Source of the DNA: Roseateles_B flavus
GTDB lineage: Bacteria; Pseudomonadota; Gammaproteobacteria; Burkholderiales; Burkholderiaceae_C
Assembly: GCF_039872765.1 (NCBI RefSeq)
Contig: NZ_JBDPZC010000002.1
Location: 310,001 to 374,000 of the forward strand
Direction of reading: 5' to 3'
Length of the DNA stretch: 64,000 nt
Shown one piece after another: positions 8,856 through 17,312 of this stretch. The notes below the pieces were generated by a model that searched no databases, had not been told where the DNA came from, and was given only the letters and a program-made list of their open reading frames with translations. A program made the translations under genes and the position numbers. Each line of letters starts with the position of its first letter. Positions within the stretch are counted from its first letter, which is position 1.

Positions 8856-8938
8856 CCACCCCCTACGCGCTTCGCGCGCCCCCTCAAGGGGGCGGGCCCA
8901 GAGGCCCGGCAAAGCCGGATCCTCGGGCCCCGCTCGGG
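8856..8938. repeat. REP-like hairpin cluster between prkA and yeaH
   Basis: Three successive hairpins in about 80 bp: CGCGC-TT-CGCGCG around 8866-8878, CCCCCT-CA-AGGGGG at 8880-8892, and a longer imperfect one with outer arms GGGCCCAGAGG / CCTCGGGCCC and inner arms CCCGGC-AAA-GCCGG (8894-8931). The string CTACGCGCTTCGCGC followed by CCCCCTCAAGGGGG is a pattern I remember as dispersed through many Burkholderiales genomes. Here it sits inside an operon and could reduce read-through or protect the upstream mRNA. Confidence 0.75.
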
Positions 8939-8973
8939 AAGAGCGTGCAGGGCGGAGCCTTTGAAGGACAGAC

Positions 8974-10254
8974 ATGCTGCAGCAGATCATCGATCGACGG
9001 CTTTCGGGCAAGAACAAGTCCATCGGCAATCGCGAGCGGTTTCTGCGTCGACACAAGGACCAGATCCGCGAGGCGGTGCGGCGGGCGGTGGACGGGCGTG
9101 GCATCCGGGACATGGAGCGCGGCGAAGAGGTGCACATCCCCAAGAAGGACCTCAGCGAGCCCGTCTTCGGCCATGGCGAGGGCGGCACCCGCGAGGTGGT
9201 GAGGCCGGGCAACCGGGACCACGTCAAGGGCGACCGCGTGCCCAAGCCCCAAGGCGGGCAGGGCCAGGGCCAGGGCAGCCAGGCCAGCGACTCCGGCGAG
9301 GGCGAGGACGACTTCGTCTTCCACCTCAGCAAGGAAGAGTTCATGCAGGTCTTCTTCGACGACCTGGCCCTGCCCAATATGGCCCGCACCACCCTGGCCG
9401 AGACGCCGGAATGGAAGAGCCACCGCGCCGGTTTCACCAGCGACGGCACGCCCACCAACCTGCATGTGGTGCGCTCCATGCGGGGCGCGCTGGGGCGGCG
9501 CATCGCGCTGGGCATGGGCAAGCGGCGCGAGCTGCATGAGCTGGAAGAGCGGCTGGCCCTGCTGCTGCGCGAGCTGCCCGCACATCCCGAGAACAAGCCG
9601 CTGATCGAAGACACCGAGGCCCGCATCGCCCTGCTCAAGGGGCGTATCGAGGCCATCCCCTTCCTCGATCCCATCGACCTGCGCTTCCGTTCGCGGGTCA
9701 AGGTGCCGGTGCCCACCACGCGCGCCGTGATGTTCTGCCTGATGGACGTCTCCGGCTCCATGGACGAGGCCCGCAAGGACCTGGCCAAGCGCTTCTTCAT
9801 CCTGCTCTACCTCTTCCTCACGCGGCACTACGAGAAGATCGAGGTGGTCTTCATCCGCCATCACACGCAGGCCCAGGAGGTGGACGAGCAGAACTTCTTC
9901 CACGCCACCGAGACTGGCGGCACCGTGGTGTCCTCGGCCCTGGTGCTGATGGAGCAGATCATCCGCGAGCGCTACTCGCCCTCGGAATGGAACATCTACG
10001 GCGCCCAGGCCAGCGATGGCGACAACTGGCACCACGACAGCGGCCGCTGCCGCGAACTGCTCACCGACAAGATCCTGCCCCTGTGCCGCTACTTCGCCTA
10101 CGTGCAGGTGGCGGAAGCCGAACAGAACCTCTGGGAGGAATACGCCAAACTGGCCGACGAGGTGCCGCAGTTCGCGATGCGCAAGGCCGTGGAAGTGAAC
10201 CAGATCTACCCGGTCTTCCGCGACCTGTTCAAGAAGGAAGGAGCCTCCGCATGA
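8974..10254 (+). CDS. yeaH: YeaH/YhbH family protein (DUF444), vWA fold
   Basis: 426-aa DUF444 protein. The N-terminal part is basic (RRLSGKNKSIGNRERFLRRH), followed by a flexible Gly/Gln-rich stretch (GGQGQGQGSQ). The C-terminal half is a von Willebrand A-like domain with a MIDAS-type motif MDVSGSM (Asp at about residue 258). Its partner is the PrkA kinase; the mechanism is not settled. The stop overlaps the spoVR ATG by four bases (ATGA), which indicates coupling. ATG at 8974 is preceded by GAAGGACAGAC. Confidence 0.93.
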   Translation: MLQQIIDRRLSGKNKSIGNRERFLRRHKDQIREAVRRAVDGRGIRDMERGEEVHIPKKDLSEPVFGHGEGGTREVVRPGNRDHVKGDRVPKPQGGQGQGQGSQASDSGEGEDDFVFHLSKEEFMQVFFDDLALPNMARTTLAETPEWKSHRAGFTSDGTPTNLHVVRSMRGALGRRIALGMGKRRELHELEERLALLLRELPAHPENKPLIEDTEARIALLKGRIEAIPFLDPIDLRFRSRVKVPVPTTRAVMFCLMDVSGSMDEARKDLAKRFFILLYLFLTRHYEKIEVVFIRHHTQAQEVDEQNFFHATETGGTVVSSALVLMEQIIRERYSPSEWNIYGAQASDGDNWHHDSGRCRELLTDKILPLCRYFAYVQVAEAEQNLWEEYAKLADEVPQFAMRKAVEVNQIYPVFRDLFKKEGASA

Positions 10255-11858
10255 ACCGCTCTCCCGATCTTGAAAACCGCCGCAGCACCGGCCTGGCGGC
10301 CAATCGCCACGAATGGGGCGGCCGCCGTTCCCCGCCTCCCCTGCGCCAGATGAAACCCCTCGAGAAACGACCGGACCGCCCCCTGCCCGCCCCCAGCGAC
10401 TGGACCTTCGAGCTGATCCACGAGTACCACGAGGTGATCCGCCAGACCGCCGAGCGCTATGGCCTGGACACCTATGCCAACCAGCTGGAAATCATCACCG
10501 CCGAGCAGATGATGGACGCCTACGCCTCCGTGGGCATGCCGGTGAACTACCGGCACTGGAGCTACGGCAAGGAGTTCATCGCCACCGAGCGCAACTACAA
10601 GCGCGGCCAGATGGGCCTGGCCTACGAGATCGTCATCAACTCCGACCCCTGCATCGCCTACCTGATGGAGGAGAACACCATGGCCATGCAGGCCCTGGTG
10701 ATCGCCCATGCCTGCTACGGCCACAACAGCTTCTTCAAGGGCAACTACCTCTTCCGCATGTGGACGGACGCCTCGTCCATCATCGACTACCTCGTCTACG
10801 CCAAGAACTACGTGGCCGAATGCGAGGAGCGTCATGGCCTGGACGCGGTGGAGGCTGTGCTCGATTCCTGCCACGCCCTGATGAACCACGGCGTGGACCG
10901 CTACCGGCGGCCTGCCAAGCTCTCGCTGGCCGAGGAGCGCAACCGCCTCAAGGACCGCGAGTCCTACGCCCAGCAGCAGATCAACGACCTCTGGCGCACC
11001 CTGCCCCGCCGTGCCGACAAGGACGCCGAGGCCCAGGCCGCCCGCCGCTTCCCCGAGGAGCCGCAGGAGAACCTGCTGTACTTCATCGAGAAGAACGCAC
11101 CCCTGCTGGAGCCCTGGCAGCGCGAGATCGTGCGGATCGTGCGCAAGATCGCCCAGTACTTCTACCCGCAGCGGCAGACTCAGGTGATGAACGAGGGCTG
11201 GGCCACCTTCTGGCACCACCGCCTGCTCAACCAGATGTACGACGACGGCTACCTCACCGACGGCATGATGATCGAGTGGCTGAAGTCGCACACCAACGTC
11301 ATCGCGCAGCAGCCCATGGCCAACCTGAATCCCTATGCCCTGGGCTTTGCGATGTACACCGACCTCAAGCGCATCTGCGAGGCCCCCACCGCCGAGGACC
11401 GCCAGTGGTTCCCCGACATCGCCGGCAGTGACTGGCTGCCCACGCTGCAGCACGCCATGCGCAACTTCAAGGACGAGAGCTTCATCGGCCAGTACCTGAG
11501 CCCCAAGCTCATGCGCGACTTCAAGCTCTTCGCCATCCTCGACGATGAGAAGGAGAAGGAGTACCTGATCTCCGCCATCCACGATGAAAGCGGCTACCAG
11601 CATGTGCGCGAGGCCCTGTCGCGCCAGTACGACCTCTCCACCCGAGAGCCCAACATCCAGGTATGGAACGTCAACCTGCGCGGCGACCGCTCCCTGACCC
11701 TGCGCCACACCCAGCATCTGGACCGCCCGCTGCACGAGGGCGCCCAGGAAGTGCTCAAGCATGTGGCCCGGCTGTGGGGCTTCGGCGTGCAGCTGGAGAG
11801 CGTCAACGGCAAGGGCGAGGTGAGCAAGCGCTGGACCGTGCCGGCGCCTGCACATTGA
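10251..11858 (+). CDS. spoVR: SpoVR family protein
   Basis: 535-aa SpoVR/YcgB-type protein, normal length for the family. Characteristic motifs are present: EIITAEQMMDAYASVGMP, YRHWSYGKEF, ACYGHNSFFKGNYLF, NEGWATFWH and YALGFAMY. In Bacillus SpoVR is linked to spore cortex formation, but the family is widespread in non-sporulating bacteria with prkA and yeaH. The start is fixed by the ATGA overlap with yeaH. Last gene of the stress triplet; the solute-binding gene follows after 31 bp and may be in the same transcript. Confidence 0.93.
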   Translation: MNRSPDLENRRSTGLAANRHEWGGRRSPPPLRQMKPLEKRPDRPLPAPSDWTFELIHEYHEVIRQTAERYGLDTYANQLEIITAEQMMDAYASVGMPVNYRHWSYGKEFIATERNYKRGQMGLAYEIVINSDPCIAYLMEENTMAMQALVIAHACYGHNSFFKGNYLFRMWTDASSIIDYLVYAKNYVAECEERHGLDAVEAVLDSCHALMNHGVDRYRRPAKLSLAEERNRLKDRESYAQQQINDLWRTLPRRADKDAEAQAARRFPEEPQENLLYFIEKNAPLLEPWQREIVRIVRKIAQYFYPQRQTQVMNEGWATFWHHRLLNQMYDDGYLTDGMMIEWLKSHTNVIAQQPMANLNPYALGFAMYTDLKRICEAPTAEDRQWFPDIAGSDWLPTLQHAMRNFKDESFIGQYLSPKLMRDFKLFAILDDEKEKEYLISAIHDESGYQHVREALSRQYDLSTREPNIQVWNVNLRGDRSLTLRHTQHLDRPLHEGAQEVLKHVARLWGFGVQLESVNGKGEVSKRWTVPAPAH

Positions 11859-11889
11859 GCACGGCGCCTTCCCTCAGGAGGCCCTGAGC

Positions 11890-12660
11890 ATGGGTGCCTG
11901 GGCCGCACGGGCCTGCACGCTGGCCATCCTGGCCCTGAGCCTGAGCCTGGCTGCCGAGGCCGCCGCACCACCGCTGCGCCTGCTGGTGACCACGGGCGCC
12001 AGCCTCCCCTTCGCCGACATCAGCCAGGGCAGCGGCGAGGCCCGGCTGCAGGGCGGCATCATCCATGACTGGGGCCTGGCCCTCGCGCAGCGCCTGGGGC
12101 GCGAGGCCCGCTTTCTCCTGATGCCCACGCGCCGTGTGGGTCAGCAGCTGCGCGAAGGCGGTTTCGACGTGCAATGCTTCGAGAACCCCCAGTGGTACAG
12201 CGCGCAGGACGAGGCCTGGATCGAGTGGCTGCCGCGGCCGCTGATGGAGGTGGTCGAGGAGCTGGTGAGCCTGCCCGGCACGCCCCTGGTGCGGCATCTG
12301 GAGCAGCTGCAGGGCCGGACCGTGGGCGTGGTCACCGGCTACCGCTATCCGCTGCTGGACCCGCTGTTCGAGGCCGGCCGCCTGGAGCGCAGCCTGGCGC
12401 ACAACGAAGGGCGCCTGCTGCTCATGCAAAGCCTGGGTCGTGCCGACTACAGCGTGATCAGCCACCTGCAGTTCGCCTACGCCCGGGCGCATGACCCCCG
12501 GCTGCGCATCCTGGTGACCTCGCCGCTGGAGGTCTCGCGCACGGCCCTGTACTGCCTGCGCCAGCGCAGCTCGCCCATCCCGCTGTCCGAGCTGGCCTCA
12601 GCCCAGCAGGCCCTGCTGAGCGAGGGCCGGCTGGAGGAGATCCTGCGCCGCTATCGCTAG
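11890..12660 (+). CDS. family-3-like periplasmic solute-binding protein
   Basis: 256-aa exported protein with a signal peptide (ACTLAILALSLSLAAEAAA). The rest resembles extracellular solute-binding protein family 3 (amino-acid type): LRLLVTTGASLPFADI, GGIIHDWGLALAQRLG, LQGRTVGVVTGYRYP and the interrogating segment ADYSVISHLQFAYA. No permease or ATPase is adjacent, so it may act as an orphan binding or sensor-type protein. An AGGAGG-like site precedes the ATG (CAGGAGGCCCTGAGC). Convergent with the FAD oxidase gene, 18 bp apart. Confidence 0.75.
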   Translation: MGAWAARACTLAILALSLSLAAEAAAPPLRLLVTTGASLPFADISQGSGEARLQGGIIHDWGLALAQRLGREARFLLMPTRRVGQQLREGGFDVQCFENPQWYSAQDEAWIEWLPRPLMEVVEELVSLPGTPLVRHLEQLQGRTVGVVTGYRYPLLDPLFEAGRLERSLAHNEGRLLLMQSLGRADYSVISHLQFAYARAHDPRLRILVTSPLEVSRTALYCLRQRSSPIPLSELASAQQALLSEGRLEEILRRYR

Positions 12661-12678
12661 CGGCCCTGCCCACCGGGC

Positions 12679-14109
12679 CTAGCCGGCCGCCTGGCCGGGA
12701 AAGATCTTGCCCGGATTCATGATGTCCAGCGGGTCCACCGCCCGCTTGAGCGTGCGCATGAGCTCCACGGCCTCCGCGCCGGCCTCGTCCAGCAGGAAGT
12801 CCTGCTTGTGCAAGCCGATGCCGTGTTCGCCCGTGCAGGTACCACCCAGGCGAAGGGCGCGTGCCACCATCTGCGCTGACAGGCGCTCGGCCGTCTCGCG
12901 CTCGGCCGGCAGGGCCGGGTCGATCAGGTAGCCCATGTGGAAATTGCCGTCCCCCACATGCCCCACGATGAAATAGGGCAGCCCCGAGGCCTGCACCTCG
13001 GCCACCGACTCGTTGATGCTTTCGGCCAGGCGCGAGATGGGCACGCAGGTGTCCGTGGTGACGCAGCGGCAGCCGGGCTTCATCTGCAGGGCCGAGAGGT
13101 AGGCGTGGTGGCGGGCCGTCCACAGCCGGGTGCGCTCCTCGGGCGTGCTGGCCCACTCGAAGTCCTCGCCACCGCAGTCGCGGGCAATCTCCTGCACCGT
13201 GCCGGCCTGTTCGGCCACGCTGGCGGCCGAGCCGTGGAACTCCATCAGCAGCATGGCCGATTCCCGCAGGCCCAGGTGGTCATGCGCGTTGACGGCGCGC
13301 ACCGTGTGGGCATCCAGCAGCTCGCAGCGGGCGATGGGCACGCCCATCTGGATGATCTGCATGGTGGTCTGCACGGCCGCATCGATGCTGGGGAAGAAGC
13401 AGATCGCCGCGGACACCGCCTCCGGCAGCGGATACAGCCGCAGCGTCAGCTCGGTGATCACGCCCAGCGTGCCCTCGCTGCCCACGAAGAGCCGGGTGAG
13501 GTCATAGCCCGCGCTGCTCTTGCGCGCCCGAGAGCCCGTGCGCACGACGCCACCACCCGGCGTGACCACGCGCAGGGCCAGCACGTTCTCGCGCAGCGTG
13601 CCGTAGCGCACGGCATTGGTGCCGCTGGCCCGCGTGGCGGCCATGCCACCCAGCGAGGCGTCGGCGCCCGGGTCGATAGGAAAGAACAGGCCCTGGTGGC
13701 GCAGCTCGTCATTGAGCCGGTGGCGCGTGACGCCGGGCTGCACCGTCACCGTCAGGTCCTCGGCCTGGATGGCCAGGATGCGGTTCATGCGCGAGAGGTC
13801 CAGGCTGATGCCGCCCTGCACCGCAAGCAGATGACCTTCCAGCGAGGTGCCCGCGCCGTAGGGAATCACCGGCACCGCGTGCTGCTGGGCCTGGGCCAGC
13901 ACGAAGGCGACCTCCTCCTCGCTCTCGGCGAAGAGGACCAGCTCCGGCGGCTCCACGTCGAAGGGGCTCTCGTCCCGGCCATGCTGCTGGCGCACCGCCA
14001 GCGACTCGACGCAGCGCGCGCCGAAGCGTTCACGGCAGGCCTGCTTCAGCAGCTCGGGCACGGCGCGGCGCGGGCCGTTCAGGGCCGTGGGCAGGGAGGC
14101 ATGGGTCAT
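12679..14109 (-). CDS. FAD-binding oxidase, D-lactate dehydrogenase/GlcD type
   Basis: 476-aa enzyme with an N-terminal PCMH-type FAD-binding domain (VIPYGAGTSLEGHLL, DLTVTVQPGVTRHRL, GADASLGGMAATRASGTNA, VGSEGTLGVITELTLRL) and a C-terminal oxidase domain (GHVGDGNFHMGYL, TCTGEHGIGLHKQ, NPGKIFPG). This matches the cytochrome-linked D-lactate dehydrogenase / glycolate oxidase GlcD group, which oxidises 2-hydroxy acids. No glcE or glcF is adjacent, so single-subunit D-lactate dehydrogenase is more likely. The ATG at 14109 has a GGAG site; upstream in-frame starts are not supported. Confidence 0.9.
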   Translation of the reverse strand: MTHASLPTALNGPRRAVPELLKQACRERFGARCVESLAVRQQHGRDESPFDVEPPELVLFAESEEEVAFVLAQAQQHAVPVIPYGAGTSLEGHLLAVQGGISLDLSRMNRILAIQAEDLTVTVQPGVTRHRLNDELRHQGLFFPIDPGADASLGGMAATRASGTNAVRYGTLRENVLALRVVTPGGGVVRTGSRARKSSAGYDLTRLFVGSEGTLGVITELTLRLYPLPEAVSAAICFFPSIDAAVQTTMQIIQMGVPIARCELLDAHTVRAVNAHDHLGLRESAMLLMEFHGSAASVAEQAGTVQEIARDCGGEDFEWASTPEERTRLWTARHHAYLSALQMKPGCRCVTTDTCVPISRLAESINESVAEVQASGLPYFIVGHVGDGNFHMGYLIDPALPAERETAERLSAQMVARALRLGGTCTGEHGIGLHKQDFLLDEAGAEAVELMRTLKRAVDPLDIMNPGKIFPGQAAG

Positions 14110-14263
14110 GGCGGAACTCCGGCATTGCTTCGACGGGCATTCTAGGAATCGGTGCTGAACCGCGCCTGAACGGGCCGGACCTGCGCTGGCGCAAGTGCGA
14201 AGGCTTGAAGCCCAGGCGCGCCCGTGCCACCATGGTCGCACGACAGCCGCACGAGGAGCTTTC

Positions 14264-14497
14264 ATGACGACTTCGAGTTGGATCCTGCTGATCGCCGTCG
14301 TGGCCCTGGCCCTGCTGGGCCTGTGGCGGCGCGACATGCTGGCCCTGCTGGTCCAGAACATCATGAACGCCTTCCGTGCGCCCGCCACGCCTGCGGCACC
14401 GGCGGGCCATGAGCCCAAGCCCCATGGCGAGGGCGCCCATGGGCACCCGGCCCGTCCCCAGCGGCCCGACTTTCACCGCAGCGGACGCAGGGGCTAA
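14264..14497 (+). CDS. small single-pass membrane protein, unknown
   Basis: 77-aa protein: an N-terminal transmembrane helix (SSWILLIAVVALALLGLW) and a Pro/His-rich, positively charged tail. A good ribosome binding site (GAGGAGCTTTC) precedes the ATG at 14264, which is why this inner start is chosen. No family recognised. It lies between the oxidase (divergent) and the cobalamin adenosyltransferase 64 bp downstream. Confidence 0.6.
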   Translation: MTTSSWILLIAVVALALLGLWRRDMLALLVQNIMNAFRAPATPAAPAGHEPKPHGEGAHGHPARPQRPDFHRSGRRG

Positions 14498-14561
14498 TCC
14501 GGGCACCCGGTCGGTCTGAGGCAAGATGCGGGCCTCATCAACAAGCCCGCTCCCTGTCATC

Positions 14562-15155
14562 ATGGCCAACCGACTTTCCCAGATCGCCACCCGCACCGGA
14601 GATGACGGCACCACCGGCCTGGGCGATGGCACCCGCGTGCCCAAGGACCACCTGCGTGTCCAGGCCATGGGCGATGTGGACGAGCTCAACTCCACCCTCG
14701 GCGTGCTGCTGGCCGAGCTGCTGCCCGAGGACGTCCGCGAGCTGCTGATCACCATCCAGCACGAGCTCTTCAACCTGGGCGGCGAGCTGTGCATGCCCGG
14801 CTACAGCCTGCTCAAGGAAGACGCCGTGCTGCGCCTGGACGAGGCGCTGGCCCACTACAACGCCCATCTCCCCCGCCTCAAGGAATTCATCCTGCCCGCC
14901 GGCACCCGCAGCGCCGCCATCGCTCACGTGGCCCGCACCATCGCGCGCCGCGCCGAGCGGTCCGTGGTCCACGCCCTGCACCAGGGCGAGAAGATCGAGG
15001 CCGCGCCCCGCCAGTACCTCAACCGCCTCTCCGACCTGCTCTTCGTGCTGGCCCGCGTGCTCAACCGCGCCAACCTCGATGGCAAGGGCGGAGACGACGT
15101 CTACTGGCACAGCGAACGCCTGCAGCGCCAGCAGGACGAGCCCGGGCAGGCCTGA
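14562..15155 (+). CDS. PduO-type cob(I)alamin adenosyltransferase
   Basis: 197-aa enzyme that transfers the 5'-deoxyadenosyl group of ATP to Co(I) corrinoid to make adenosylcobalamin. PduO motifs: TRTGDDGTTGLGDG at the N-terminus (ATP loop), DELNSTLGVL, FNLGGELC, and the C-terminal signature RRAERSVV...LNRLSDLLFVLARVLN. The ATG at 14562 gives the usual family start MANRLSQI. No cobalamin riboswitch is visible upstream (only about 60 bp). Secure. Confidence 0.94.
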   Translation: MANRLSQIATRTGDDGTTGLGDGTRVPKDHLRVQAMGDVDELNSTLGVLLAELLPEDVRELLITIQHELFNLGGELCMPGYSLLKEDAVLRLDEALAHYNAHLPRLKEFILPAGTRSAAIAHVARTIARRAERSVVHALHQGEKIEAAPRQYLNRLSDLLFVLARVLNRANLDGKGGDDVYWHSERLQRQQDEPGQA

Positions 15156-15174
15156 GCACGGCCCTCAAGGTCCC

Positions 15175-15441
15175 GTGCTGCGCATCCTGCTCTTCGCCCT
15201 GGGCGGCACGGGCCTGCTGGCCCTGAACAGCCGCCTGGAACACCTGCACCACCCTGTGCCGGCCTGGCTGCTGCTGGGGCTGTTCCTGCTGCTGTGTGCT
15301 GCCACGGGCATGGGCCCCTTCGGCGAGGACGATGAAGCGGAGGCGTCCAGCCCGCTGGGCCATGCCCTGCGCCTGTTCTTCTTCGGTGGCGTGGGCCTGG
15401 GATCGCTGGTGCTAGGCGGCCTAGGTGTGAAGCTTCAATAG
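15175..15441 (+). CDS. small membrane protein whose 3' end runs into IS481
   Basis: 88-codon frame starting at GTG 15175, 19 bp after the adenosyltransferase. Two hydrophobic helices (LRILLFALGGTGLLAL and PAWLLLGLFLLLCAATG) and a third segment LRLFFFGGVGLGSLVLG. The last codons and the TAG stop come from the left end of the IS481 element. Joining the flanks as they were before insertion gives no stop at the junction, so the ancestral C-terminus is unknown and the present product may be truncated or altered. Confidence 0.5.
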   Translation: MLRILLFALGGTGLLALNSRLEHLHHPVPAWLLLGLFLLLCAATGMGPFGEDDEAEASSPLGHALRLFFFGGVGLGSLVLGGLGVKLQ

Positions 15442-15449
15442 GTTGTATC
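15426..15449 (+). repeat. IS481 left inverted repeat
   Basis: Begins TGTGAAGCTTCAATAGGTTG. Matches the right end at 21 of 24 positions when the latter is reverse-complemented. Confidence 0.9.
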
Positions 15450-15522
15450 CGGTGTTCATCCGGATTGGGTTTGAGAGACTGGAAGTCGCCAAACACCCAA
15501 TCCACTCCAGAGCCAACACCGG

Positions 15523-16473
15523 ATGAACAGCCATAAGCATGCCCGACTTACGTACGCCCGCCGCATCGAGATGGTCAAACAGATGACCGCAGGCGTTCTC
15601 AGTGCCCCTGAAGCTGCCGCTGCCCAAGGCGTGACGGCGCCCACCGCCAGGAAGTGGCTGGGGCGCTATCTGGCCGGCGGTGAGGCCGCTCTGGCCGATG
15701 TCTCGTCGCGTCCGGCGCACTCGCCGCGTAGCATCGATCCGGCCAAGGCACTGCTCATCGTTGAACTGCGACGCAGGCGCATGTTGCAGTCCAGCATCGC
15801 GCGCAGCGTGGGCGTGTCGGCCTCGACAGTCAGCCGCGTGCTGGCACGAGCCGGACTGTCCAAGCTCAGCGACCTGGAGCCCGCACAGCCTGTGGTGCGC
15901 TACGAGCGCGAGGCGCCAGGCGAGCTGCTGCACATCGACACCAAGAAGCTCGGACGCATCGTGCGCCCGAGCCACCGCGTCACAGGCAATCGGCGCGACT
16001 CGGTGGATGGCGCGGGCTGGGAAACGCTGTTCGTCGCAATCGACGATCACGCCCGGCTGGCCTTCACGGCCATGCATCCGGACGAGAAGAAGGCGCAGGC
16101 GGTGCAGTTCCTGAGAAACGCCGTGGCCTACTACGCCAGGCTGGGGGTCTGCGTGCAACGGCTGCTCACCGACAACGGCTCGGCCTTCCGCTCACGCGAA
16201 TTCCGCCAGGCCTGCCTGGAGCTCGGCATCAAGCACACGTTCACCAAGCCTTACCGCCCCCAGACCAATGGCAAGGCCGAGCGCTTCATCCAGTCGGCTC
16301 TGCGCGAATGGGCCTATGGCTGGACGTATCAGAACTCGGCCCAGCGCACTGAGGCCTTGGCCCAGTGGCAGCATCACTACAACTGCCATCGTCCGCATAG
16401 CGGCATCGGCGGTCTGCCGCCCATCTCCAGGCTCAATTCGTCAAGAAACAACCTCTTGACGCTTCACACCTAG
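15523..16473 (+). CDS. IS481-family transposase
   Basis: 316-aa DDE/rve transposase. N-terminal helix-turn-helix region (GVLSAPEAAAAQGVTAPTAR), a second HTH (RSVGVSASTVSRVLARAG), then the integrase core with D in HIDTKKLG, D in LLTDNGSAF and E in NGKAERFIQSAL, ending in the NCHRPHSGIGG motif. All three catalytic acids are present, so the enzyme is probably active. The TAG stop lies in the CTAG target sequence outside the element, so the host target site provides the termination codon. Confidence 0.95.
   Translation: MNSHKHARLTYARRIEMVKQMTAGVLSAPEAAAAQGVTAPTARKWLGRYLAGGEAALADVSSRPAHSPRSIDPAKALLIVELRRRRMLQSSIARSVGVSASTVSRVLARAGLSKLSDLEPAQPVVRYEREAPGELLHIDTKKLGRIVRPSHRVTGNRRDSVDGAGWETLFVAIDDHARLAFTAMHPDEKKAQAVQFLRNAVAYYARLGVCVQRLLTDNGSAFRSREFRQACLELGIKHTFTKPYRPQTNGKAERFIQSALREWAYGWTYQNSAQRTEALAQWQHHYNCHRPHSGIGGLPPISRLNSSRNNLLTLHT
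16445..16468 (-). repeat. IS481 right inverted repeat
   Basis: Reverse complement begins TGTGAAGCGTCAAGAGGTTG, 21/24 identical to the left end. Overlaps the end of the transposase gene. Confidence 0.9.
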
Positions 16474-17312
16474 TCCAGCGTGAGGCGCAGCCCGGCCACG
16501 AGCCGCCAGTCCGACTGGCGGTAGGCCGGCTGCGAGACGGCCAGCAGGCGCCCGGAGTCCATCCGGACCGCCACGGGTTCGCCCGCGCGGCTGCGCAGGC
16601 TTTCCCAGCGCCAGCCCAGCCAGGGCTGCCAGCGCCCGGCCTGAGGCGCGGGGCTGAGGGTCCAGGCCAGGGCCAGGGACGACCAGCGACCCTCCTCCAG
16701 CCGGACGGTCGTGGCCCCGAAGGCCTCGCCGTCCAGGCTCAGGCGCGCCCGCGGGCCGCTGTCCAGCCAGGCTTCCCAACGGCCCTGCCAGGCCGCGGGC
16801 AGCTCATGCTGCCAGCGCGCACCCAGGCCCAGCCGCCAGCGATCACGACTTTCCTCGTAGCCCTGCACGGCCCCTACGGAGGCCAGCGCGCGGCGGCTGT
16901 CGGGCTCCCAGCCCAGGCGGGCGCCCACAGACCAGGCGCTGCCTTCGAACGGGCGCCAGGCCTGCAGCTGCAGGCGCTGGGAGCGCACGCGGCTCTGGGT
17001 GCTCAGGGGGACGCCGGTCGTGCTGCGGCCCTGGTAGTCCCGCGTGCCGGACTCGAGATCCAGCTGCGCCACCCAGTGCAGCCCTGCACAGGGGAGGCCG
17101 ACGGCCAGGGAGGCCGCACGCAGGGTGCCACGCTCCTGCAGCAGCCGCTCCCCGCTCGCGCCCTCCTCGTGCCAGCGGCTGGACTGGGCGCCCAGGCCCA
17201 GGTCCAGCTGCGACGGCACGCAGGCGGCCTGCACCGCCGGGGCCAGGAAGGCAAGACCTGGCACCAGCCTCCGCCACAGGCCCTGGGGCGAGGGCGTCGG
17301 GCCCGTGCTCAT
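16470..17312 (-). CDS. predicted outer-membrane beta-barrel-like protein, unknown
   Basis: 280-aa protein with a signal peptide (LVPGLAFLAPAVQAACVP). The rest is a series of alternating hydrophobic/polar stretches rich in Trp, Arg and Gly (LQLQAWRPFEGSAWSVGARLGWEPDS, RWRLGLGARWQHELPAAWQGRWEAW, WQPWLGWRWESL), typical of antiparallel outer-membrane strands. It ends GLRLTLD without the classic terminal Phe. Its start overlaps the stop of the lipoprotein gene by four bases. The IS481 insertion touches its TAG stop, but the duplicated CTAG restores the stop so the protein is unchanged. Family not recognised. Confidence 0.65.
   Translation of the reverse strand: MSTGPTPSPQGLWRRLVPGLAFLAPAVQAACVPSQLDLGLGAQSSRWHEEGASGERLLQERGTLRAASLAVGLPCAGLHWVAQLDLESGTRDYQGRSTTGVPLSTQSRVRSQRLQLQAWRPFEGSAWSVGARLGWEPDSRRALASVGAVQGYEESRDRWRLGLGARWQHELPAAWQGRWEAWLDSGPRARLSLDGEAFGATTVRLEEGRWSSLALAWTLSPAPQAGRWQPWLGWRWESLRSRAGEPVAVRMDSGRLLAVSQPAYRQSDWRLVAGLRLTLD

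Larger units (their letters stand above)
15425..16469 (+). mobile_element. IS481-family insertion sequence, complete
   Basis: About 1045 bp, bounded on both sides by CTAG (15421-15424 and 16470-16473). The ends are imperfect inverted repeats starting GTGTGAAGC. It carries one transposase gene with an intact DDE triad. Insertion at CTAG is the known preference of IS481. The element interrupts the region between a + strand membrane gene and a - strand barrel gene, exactly at the stop codon of the latter. Confidence 0.93.

Noticed and set aside
6887..8887. 666-codon frame antisense to prkA
   Set aside because: prkA is a conserved family; the antisense is a composition artefact.
14498..14561. 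Cobalamin riboswitch before the adenosyltransferase gene
   Set aside because: Only about 60 bp of leader and no B12-box-like sequence.
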